A stretch of 64,000 nucleotides of DNA from Variovorax boronicumulans (GTDB lineage Bacteria > Pseudomonadota > Gammaproteobacteria > Burkholderiales > Burkholderiaceae_C), in contig NZ_JAAAFX010000009.1 of NCBI RefSeq assembly GCF_019352895.1, forward strand, positions 824,764 through 888,763, written 5' to 3'. The notes beneath the pieces were generated by a model. That model searched no databases and was not told the origin of the DNA. It saw nothing but the letters and a program-made list of their open reading frames with translations. A program made the position numbers and the translations under genes. Positions 59,201 through 64,000 of the stretch are shown one piece after another (position 1 is the stretch's first letter; each line of letters begins with the position of its first letter).

Positions 59201-60296
59201 CAAGCTCGACATGCTGCCGCCGCACCTGTTCATGAACCTGCGCATCGTCGACGAGCACGGCCGCCAGCTGGGCATGGGCCGCAACCTGGGCGCGCTCAAG
59301 GGCGAACTCGGCGCGCAGGCGCGCGGTGCCTTCCAGGCGCTGGCCGGGCTGAACGTGCGAGCCGCGCCCGCGGCACCGGCTGAAAAGAACACACCGGCGA
59401 CGGCACCGCGTGCCGCGGCACCGGCCGCCGCCCCAGCGCTGCCCGCGGGCGCGCGCTACACCGCCTGGACCTTCGGCGAGCTGCCCGAGCTGATGGAGGT
59501 GCGCCGTGGAGCGCAATCGCTGATCGGCTTCCCGGCGCTGCTCGACGGCGGCGACGGCGTCACGATCGAGGTCTTCGACGAACCAGCCGTGGCCGCCGCA
59601 AAGCACCGCGCAGGCCTGCGCCGCCTGTTCGCGTTGCAGCTCAAGGACGCGCTCAAGTACCTCGAGAAGAACATCCCGGACCTGCAGAAGATGGCCGTGG
59701 CCTACATGCCGCTGGGCACCTCCGACGAACTGCGCGCACAGCTCATCGACGTGGCGCTGGACCGCGCCTTCCTGCAGGAGCCGCTGCCGACCGACGAGTT
59801 CGCCTTCAAGCGGCGCATCGAGGAAGGCCGCGGCCGGCTCACCTTGATCGCCAACGAGGTGGCCCGGCTGGCCGGCGTGATCCTGGTCGACTACGCGACG
59901 GCGGTGCGCAAGATCAAGGACACCAAGATCCAGCCTGAAGCCACGGCCGATGCGGCGCAACAGTTGCAGAAGTTGATGGGCAAGCGTTTCATCATCGACA
60001 CGCCCTGGCCGCAGCTGCAGCATTTCTCGCGCTACCTCAAGGCGATCACCGCGCGGCTCGACAAACTGCGCGCCGACCCCGCACGCGACGCCGCCAAGCT
60101 GGCCGAACTGCGGCCGCAGGAGCAGCGCTACTGGCGGCTGGTGGCGGAACGCAAGGGCGCGGTCGACGATCGCATGCTGGAGTTCCGCTGGCTGCTCGAA
60201 GAGTTGCGCGTGAGCTTCTTCGCGCAGGAGCTGCGCACGCCGCAGCCGGTGAGCGTCAAGCGGCTGGACAAGGCCTGGGCCCAGCTGCAGGCATGA
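56256..60296 (+). CDS. hrpA: ATP-dependent RNA helicase HrpA
   Basis: The 1,346-residue protein (numbered from TTG 56256) has Walker A GETGSGKT (64-71), DEAH box (168-171), SATIDADRF, and a helicase C-terminal domain with QRAGRCGR. A long C-terminal region matching the OB/DUF3418 of HrpA follows. It remodels RNA and ribosomes. The start is uncertain: no ATG lies early in the frame, and GTG 56274 or a later TTG are alternatives. A bidirectional terminator follows. Confidence 0.93.
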   Translation: MSILSDVPRARLTVLSTDSLSAPPAPLPPKSTLKIEFPESLPVSARRVEIAEAIAAHQVVIVCGETGSGKTTQLPKIALLLGRGKLNKPPGQGRLIGHTQPRRIAASSVAKRIAEELKTPLGDVVGFKVRFQDRLSRDASVKLMTDGILLAETQTDPLLKAYDTIIIDEAHERSLNIDFLLGYLREILPRRPDLKVIVTSATIDADRFATHFASRNGPAPIIYVSGRTFPVEQRYRPFEESREYDLNSAIADGVDELWRDPHNGGDILVFLPGEREIREAADHLRRHLANQPVMRNAEVLPLFARLSPAEQDRIFEGHTGRRVVLATNVAETSLTVPGTRYVIDTGTARVKRYSFRSKVEQLLVEPISQAAANQRAGRCGRVANGICIRLYDEKDFLGRPRFTDPEILRSSLAGVILRMKSLHLGDVARFPFLEAPAPRAIADGYQLLNELGAVDDANELTAIGQELARLPLDPRVGRMILEARSRGALEEVLVIASALSVQDVRDRPMEAQQQADQAHAKFDDDRSEFSGYLTLWKWIADARGGNAPQTRRELHGDPGKRASAAVLPIAQRMAAAAPAPVAEALPTHKISNRQYEQLLRQNFVNIRRLREWRDIHSQLLTVVSEHKWQLNRQPASYEALHLSMLAGLLGNVGWKMEDDEAYLGARGIKFYRHPGAHLRKKPGRWIVAAELVETTRLFGRGIANIEPQWLEEVAGHLLKKQLLDPHWEKKGAQVTALERATLYGLVVYSGRRVDFTKVDPVAAREIFIREALVGGQWETKYPFLAANRKLVKEVEGLEHKARRQDVLVDDELIYAFYDAQLPPDVASGTSFEHWYKELSRAQPRLLFLTRDELMRHQAAGITTQSFPPTVRLGGVDCAATYLHAPGDAKDGLTVSVPLFVLNQVSEERCEWLVTGMLKDKIQALLKSLPQRPRSRLVPLPESASKLAEALSAPELFGAGSLTDVLLRRVRELTSIDVLRADFKLDMLPPHLFMNLRIVDEHGRQLGMGRNLGALKGELGAQARGAFQALAGLNVRAAPAAPAEKNTPATAPRAAAPAAAPALPAGARYTAWTFGELPELMEVRRGAQSLIGFPALLDGGDGVTIEVFDEPAVAAAKHRAGLRRLFALQLKDALKYLEKNIPDLQKMAVAYMPLGTSDELRAQLIDVALDRAFLQEPLPTDEFAFKRRIEEGRGRLTLIANEVARLAGVILVDYATAVRKIKDTKIQPEATADAAQQLQKLMGKRFIIDTPWPQLQHFSRYLKAITARLDKLRADPARDAAKLAELRPQEQRYWRLVAERKGAVDDRMLEFRWLLEELRVSFFAQELRTPQPVSVKRLDKAWAQLQA

Positions 60297-60321
60297 AAAA
60301 GCCCGCGCGAGCGGGCTTTTT
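60296..60321. terminator. Bidirectional intrinsic terminator
   Basis: Two 11-base arms (60296-60306 and 60311-60321) with a GCGA loop, including A-run and T-run, overlap the hrpA stop. It serves hrpA and, on the other strand, the DUF3309 gene. Confidence 0.9.
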
Positions 60322-60349
60322 CATGGCGCGGGTGAGGCGGCTCATGGCG

Positions 60350-60502
60350 TCATATGCGGCCCATGACCAGCAGCACGATCACGACGATCAGCACCAGGCC
60401 CAGGCCGCCGCTCGGTCCGTAGCCCCAGTTGCGGCTGTGACCCCAGGTCGGCAGCACCCCGATGAGCAACAGAATCAGGATGACCAGCAGTATTGTCGAC
60501 AT
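60350..60502 (-). CDS. DUF3309 family membrane mini-protein
   Basis: The 50-residue product has two hydrophobic helices (about 3-18 and 33-48) and the GVLPTWGHSRNWGYGPSGG loop that typifies DUF3309. AGGAGA lies 6 bases before the ATG. Function is unknown; it is often stress-related by context elsewhere. Confidence 0.9.
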   Translation of the reverse strand: MSTILLVILILLLIGVLPTWGHSRNWGYGPSGGLGLVLIVVIVLLVMGRI

Positions 60503-60609
60503 GAACTTCTCCTAAGGGCTTCGTATGGAAGCCCCATGGTCGCCCCGATCGGGGCGGCGGCAAAGGGAAAGCAGCCCCTGTGCCGGTCAGGCCAAACCGA
60601 CGCGCCGTG

Positions 60610-61782
60610 TCAGAGCTTCGCCAGTCGCTCCAGCGCGTGCACCAGGGTTTCGTCCTTCTTGGCGAAGCAGAAGCGCACCACGCGCTGGTCGAAGCCGCCA
60701 CCGTAGAAGGCCGACAGCGGAATGGCAGCCACGCCGATCTCGCGCGTGAGCCACTGGCAGAAGTCGGCTTCGCCCAGGTCGCTCACGGCCGTGATGTCCA
60801 CGCACTGGAAGTAGGTGCCGGCGCTGGGCAGCAGCTTGAAGCGGGTCTTGGCCAGCCCGGCGGCGAACAGGTCGCGCTTGCGCTGGTAGAAGGCCGGCAG
60901 TTCCAGGTAGGGCGTGGGGTCGGCCATGTAGCTGGCCAGCGCGTGCTGCATCGGCGTGTTGACGGTGAACACGTTGAACTGGTGCACCTTGCGGAACTCC
61001 GCCGTCAACGAGGCAGGCGCGGCCACGGTGCCGACCTTCCAGCCGGTCACGTGATAGGTCTTGCCGAAGCTGCCCACGATGAAGCTGCGGGCCGCCAGGC
61101 CCGGGTAGCGGGCCACGCTCTCGTGCGGCACGCCGTCGAACACCATGTGCTCGTAGACCTCGTCGCTGATCACCAGCACGTCGGTCGGTGCCAGCAACTC
61201 CTCAAGCGCGCGCATCTCTGCGGCGGTCCAGACCGTGGCGCTGGGGTTGTGCGGCGTGTTGATGACGATCGCGCGCGTCTTCGACGTGAGCGCGGCGCCG
61301 ATCCGGGCGAAGTCGGGCCTGAAGGTGCCCGGCGTGAGCGGCACCCGCACGACGACGCCGCCGGCCAGTTCGATGTTGGGCACGTAGCTGTCGTAGCAGG
61401 GCTCGAGCACGATCACCTCGTCGCCCGGGTGCACCACGGCCAGGATCGCGGTGATGATGGCCTGCGTCGCGCCGGCCGTGACGGTGATCTCGCTCGCGGC
61501 GTCGTAGCGGCGGCCGTAGAGTGCCTCGATCTTGGCGGCCATCGCCTCGCGCAACGCTGGTATGCCCGGCATCGGCGGGTACTGGTTGTGGCCCGCGGCC
61601 ATCGCGCGGTTCACCGCATCGAGCAGCTTGGGATCGCAATGGAAATCGGGGAAGCCCTGGCCCAGGTTGACCGCGTTCTTCTCTGCGGCCAGCGCCGACA
61701 TCACGGTGAAGATGGTGGTGCCGACGGCGGGCAGCTTGCTGGCGATCGCGGGCGTGCGGGCGGAGGAGAAATCGATGCTCAT
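60610..61782 (-). CDS. PLP-dependent aminotransferase, methionine type
   Basis: The 390-residue protein has the fold I features NLGQGFPDF, NTPHNPS, SDEVYEHMVFDG and the PLP lysine in SFGKTYHVTGWK. These match YbdL/KAT-type aminotransferases that prefer methionine, His or kynurenine. The substrate is not certain. The start is ATG 61782. Confidence 0.85.
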   Translation of the reverse strand: MSIDFSSARTPAIASKLPAVGTTIFTVMSALAAEKNAVNLGQGFPDFHCDPKLLDAVNRAMAAGHNQYPPMPGIPALREAMAAKIEALYGRRYDAASEITVTAGATQAIITAILAVVHPGDEVIVLEPCYDSYVPNIELAGGVVVRVPLTPGTFRPDFARIGAALTSKTRAIVINTPHNPSATVWTAAEMRALEELLAPTDVLVISDEVYEHMVFDGVPHESVARYPGLAARSFIVGSFGKTYHVTGWKVGTVAAPASLTAEFRKVHQFNVFTVNTPMQHALASYMADPTPYLELPAFYQRKRDLFAAGLAKTRFKLLPSAGTYFQCVDITAVSDLGEADFCQWLTREIGVAAIPLSAFYGGGFDQRVVRFCFAKKDETLVHALERLAKL

Positions 61783-61821
61783 GATGCTCGTGGGTTCGAT
61801 GATGCGATGGTCGTGGGACAG

Positions 61822-61909
61822 CGCGGCACCGGCTTCGCCGGGCCGCCGGTGTCGCCCCCGGAAAGGGGGAAGGCGCGCGCCGCACGAAGTGCGCGAAGCC
61901 CTCGGGGAG
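61822..61909. repeat. G+C-rich intergenic repeat, third family member
   Basis: The stretch GCCGGGCCGCCGGT followed by a CCCCC-GGAAA-GGGGG hairpin matches the 51408 and 51492 units. It lies between the aminotransferase and cysB. Confidence 0.7.
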
Positions 61910-61910
61910 C

Positions 61911-62852
61911 TTAAAGCTCGTAGTCCTGCTGCTGGCCGCTCAGCGCCTTGGCGATCAGGTTGCGGTCGAGCCGGTCGCTCAGCAACTCGGCGAACTTGAA
62001 GACGAAGTTGCGCAGGTAGGCGCTGCGCTTGAACGCAATGCGCGCGACGTTCTGGCCGAAGATATGGCCCATGGGCTTGACCACCAGGTCGGCATTGGTG
62101 TCGTCGCGCACCGCCATCTCGGCCACGATGCCCACGCCCAGCCCCAGGCGGACATAGGTCTTGATCACGTCGGAATCGATGGCTTCGAGTGCGATGCGCG
62201 GCGTGAGCTTCTTCTGCGCGAAAGCGTGGTCGATGCGGGTGCGGCCGGTGAACGACGGGTGGTAGGTGATGATCGGCTCGCTCGCCAGGTCTTCGAGCGA
62301 CACGCGCTCCTTGTCGGCCAGCGGATGGTCCTTGGGCAGCACCAGCACGTGCTGCCATTCGTAGCAGGGCAGGGTGACCAGTTCGGCGTAATCGGCCAGC
62401 GATTCGGTGGCGATGCCGATCTCGGCGATCTCGTCGATCACCATGCGCGCCACCTGGTCGGGCGAGCCCTGGTGCAGGCTCACGTTGACCTTCGGATAGG
62501 CCTCGCGCAACCTGGCCACCGGCACCGGCAGCACGTAGCGCGCCTGCGTGTGCGTGGTGGCGATCGACAGCGTGCCGCTGTCCTGCGCGCTGAACTGCTC
62601 GCCGATGCGCTTGAGGTTGCCGACCTCGCGCATGATGAGTTCGATGCTCGCGATCACGTGCTGGCCCGGCTCGGTCACGCGCTTGAGGCGTTTGCCGTGG
62701 CGCGCGAAGATTTCCACACCCAGCTCTTCCTCGAGCTCGATGATGGCCTTCGAGACACCGGGCTGCGAGGTGTGCAGGGCCTTGGCGGCCTCGGTCAGGT
62801 TCAGGTTGCGGCGCACGGCCTCCTGCACGAACTTGAATTGGTGGAGATTCAT
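61911..62852 (-). CDS. cysB: CysB-type LysR regulator of sulfur assimilation
   Basis: The 313-residue protein has the CysB HTH (MNLHQFKFVQEAVRRNLNLTEAAKALHTSQPGVSKAI) and a substrate domain with TTHTQARYVLP, GSPDQVARM and ITYHPSFTGR. CysB activates sulfate assimilation genes using N-acetylserine. The genes upstream include a sirohydrochlorin chelatase, which fits sulfite reductase cofactor supply. Confidence 0.93.
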   Translation of the reverse strand: MNLHQFKFVQEAVRRNLNLTEAAKALHTSQPGVSKAIIELEEELGVEIFARHGKRLKRVTEPGQHVIASIELIMREVGNLKRIGEQFSAQDSGTLSIATTHTQARYVLPVPVARLREAYPKVNVSLHQGSPDQVARMVIDEIAEIGIATESLADYAELVTLPCYEWQHVLVLPKDHPLADKERVSLEDLASEPIITYHPSFTGRTRIDHAFAQKKLTPRIALEAIDSDVIKTYVRLGLGVGIVAEMAVRDDTNADLVVKPMGHIFGQNVARIAFKRSAYLRNFVFKFAELLSDRLDRNLIAKALSGQQQDYEL

Positions 62853-62915
62853 AACAAATTCCGTCTTATTGTTCTATTCATTATGCCGTATCGGTCTATC
62901 GATTTGCGCAAAAAA

Positions 62916-63290
62916 TCAGTTGCGCAAGGCCACCCGTGCCAGCAGATCGATCACCTCGGCCGTCTCCCCCACGGCCGGCACCAAGGAAAAAGCCACCTCC
63001 GGATGCGCGGACCGCAGCGCGTCGAGCAGCTGCGGAAGGTCTTCGCGCACATGCTTGCCCATGCCCAGGAACAGCGGCACCACGCGCAAGCTGCGCGCGC
63101 CGTCCGCGATCAGCCGCGCGGCGGCCGTGGGCAGGTCGGGTTCGACCAGTTCGAGGTAGGCGCAGGCGACGGCCACCCCAGGCTGCAGTTCGCCCATGCG
63201 GCGCGCCACGGCCTCGACCGGTTCGCGCCAGCGCGCATCGCGCGAGCCGTGCGCGAACAGCACCACGGCGGATGTCTCCCGGTCTGCCAC
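62916..63290 (-). CDS. Sirohydrochlorin chelatase (CbiX/SirB-like)
   Basis: The 124-residue protein has the LFAHGSRDARW motif and VVPLFLGMGKHVREDLP with the metal-binding His residues. It inserts iron into sirohydrochlorin to make siroheme for sulfite/nitrite reductases. It starts at GTG 63290, one base after the lptG stop. Confidence 0.9.
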   Translation of the reverse strand: MADRETSAVVLFAHGSRDARWREPVEAVARRMGELQPGVAVACAYLELVEPDLPTAAARLIADGARSLRVVPLFLGMGKHVREDLPQLLDALRSAHPEVAFSLVPAVGETAEVIDLLARVALRN

Positions 63291-63291
63291 G

Positions 63292-64000
63292 CTAGCGCCT
63301 GAGCACCAGCCACCCGAAGGCGGCCAGCGACAGCAAGGTGTAGATCAGCCCCGGTGCGGCCGCCGTGAGCCAGGGCATCCAGTTGCTCAGGTTGCCGATG
63401 TAGCCGAAGACGTTGTTGAGCAGGAAGAAGCTGATGCCGATCAGCACGCCGCCGAAGACATAGCTGGTGATGCCGCTCTGGCGGAAATGCAGGTAGGCGA
63501 AGGGCAGGGCCAGCACCACCATCACCAGGCAGGACAGCGGGTAGAACACCTTGCGCCAGAACTGGATCTCGTAGCGCTGGGCGGTCTGGCCGTTGGCCTC
63601 GAGGTGGTTGATGTACTCGAACAGGTCGAGCGTGCGCATGCGCTCCGGCTTGAGCAGGGCCACCGACACCATTTCGCTGGTCAGCGAGGTCGGCCAGCGG
63701 TATTCGGGCACCTGGTCGGTCACCACGCGGGCCGTGTTGCCCGAGCGCGTGTCGTACTGCTGGTGCTCGGCATTGGCCAGGATCCAGGCGCCGTCGACGA
63801 TGCGGGCGCTCGGCGCCAGCGTCTGCGTCGTCACGAAGCCCTTGTCGTCGAACTCGAAGATGCGCGGCGACGTCAGCGAGCCGTCGCGGTTCATGGCCGA
63901 CACGTTGACCGCATAGGACATGGCGCCCTGCCGCTCCTTGAGCCAAGCCCCCGTGGCCCCGCCGGCCGCCAGGATGTCGCCCCTGAAGCTGGCCTTGAGG
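63292..64000 (-). CDS. lptG: LPS export ABC transporter permease LptG (partial)
   Basis: The C-terminal 235 residues are in the window; the N-terminal part lies beyond 64000. The periplasmic beta-jellyroll region is followed by three membrane helices (LPFAYLHFRQ, GGVLIGISFFLLNNVFG, and the last at the C-terminus). LptG, with LptF and LptB2, extracts lipopolysaccharide from the inner membrane. An ATG at 63921 is internal to this frame. Confidence 0.88.
   Translation of the reverse strand, partial: LKASFRGDILAAGGATGAWLKERQGAMSYAVNVSAMNRDGSLTSPRIFEFDDKGFVTTQTLAPSARIVDGAWILANAEHQQYDTRSGNTARVVTDQVPEYRWPTSLTSEMVSVALLKPERMRTLDLFEYINHLEANGQTAQRYEIQFWRKVFYPLSCLVMVVLALPFAYLHFRQSGITSYVFGGVLIGISFFLLNNVFGYIGNLSNWMPWLTAAAPGLIYTLLSLAAFGWLVLRR

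Noticed and set aside
56259-60023. Long open frame antisense to hrpA (about 1,250 codons)
   Set aside because: It mirrors a strongly conserved helicase gene. Its composition (Arg, Ala, Val, His, Gln rich) is what high-G+C antisense frames give, and it shows no family motifs.

Overview
The window looks like chromosomal DNA of a Comamonadaceae betaproteobacterium, probably Variovorax or a close relative. The evidence is very high G+C with strong third-position bias, a rimP-nusA-infB-rbfA-truB-typA run, a dapC-dapD-pilU-dapE-prmB run, and short G+C-rich intergenic repeats. Most genes are housekeeping or ordinary accessory genes. I see no phage, insertion sequence, CRISPR array or rRNA operon.

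Layout. 1-5,820 is loosely packed: an OmpA-like protein, two stand-alone GAF proteins, an alpha/beta hydrolase, a DUF2934 protein and a tight cluster of three overlapping small unknown genes. 5,981-13,741 carries a short-chain dehydrogenase, a PoxB-type pyruvate oxidase, tRNA-Ser(GGA), a QmcA/NfeD-like membrane pair, an Orn/Lys/Arg decarboxylase and an exported ATP-dependent DNA ligase (Lig E type). 13,766-21,380 has fabI, divergent from a yejABEF peptide importer, then an MFS transporter. 21,381-29,819 is the translation operon rimP-nusA-infB-rbfA-truB-typA, preceded by a promoter-like box and an intrinsic terminator in the leader. 29,847-36,050 holds a DMT exporter, an ECF sigma/anti-sigma/lipoprotein operon, smpB, a COQ10/RatA-type protein with RnfH, and several small exported proteins. 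36,265-40,192 is guaB and guaA with a Phd/VapC toxin-antitoxin pair between them. 40,419-44,626 is accessory: tautomerase/LysR divergent pair, TetR plus a metallo-hydrolase, DUF1508 and small proteins.

44,850-56,191 is a long minus-strand run: argA, dapC, dapD, pilU, dapE, prmB, an M14 carboxypeptidase, an ABC-F ATPase and a hypothetical gene. This makes lysine/diaminopimelate and arginine precursors next to a type IV pilus retraction ATPase. The M14 gene is broken by a frameshift that a 5-bp tandem duplication would explain, and a perfect 132-bp tandem duplication lies across its junction with prmB. 56,256-64,000 has hrpA, a DUF3309 mini-protein, a methionine-type aminotransferase, CysB, a sirohydrochlorin chelatase and the C-terminal part of lptG, cut by the window edge.

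The points most worth a second look are the two duplications at prmB/M14, the toxin-antitoxin module between guaB and guaA with its palindromic operator, the rimP leader terminator, the 16-19 bp palindromes at two regulator promoters, and the uncharacterised small-gene cluster at 4.8-5.8 kb. I do not see a clearly new multi-gene defence or biosynthetic system.
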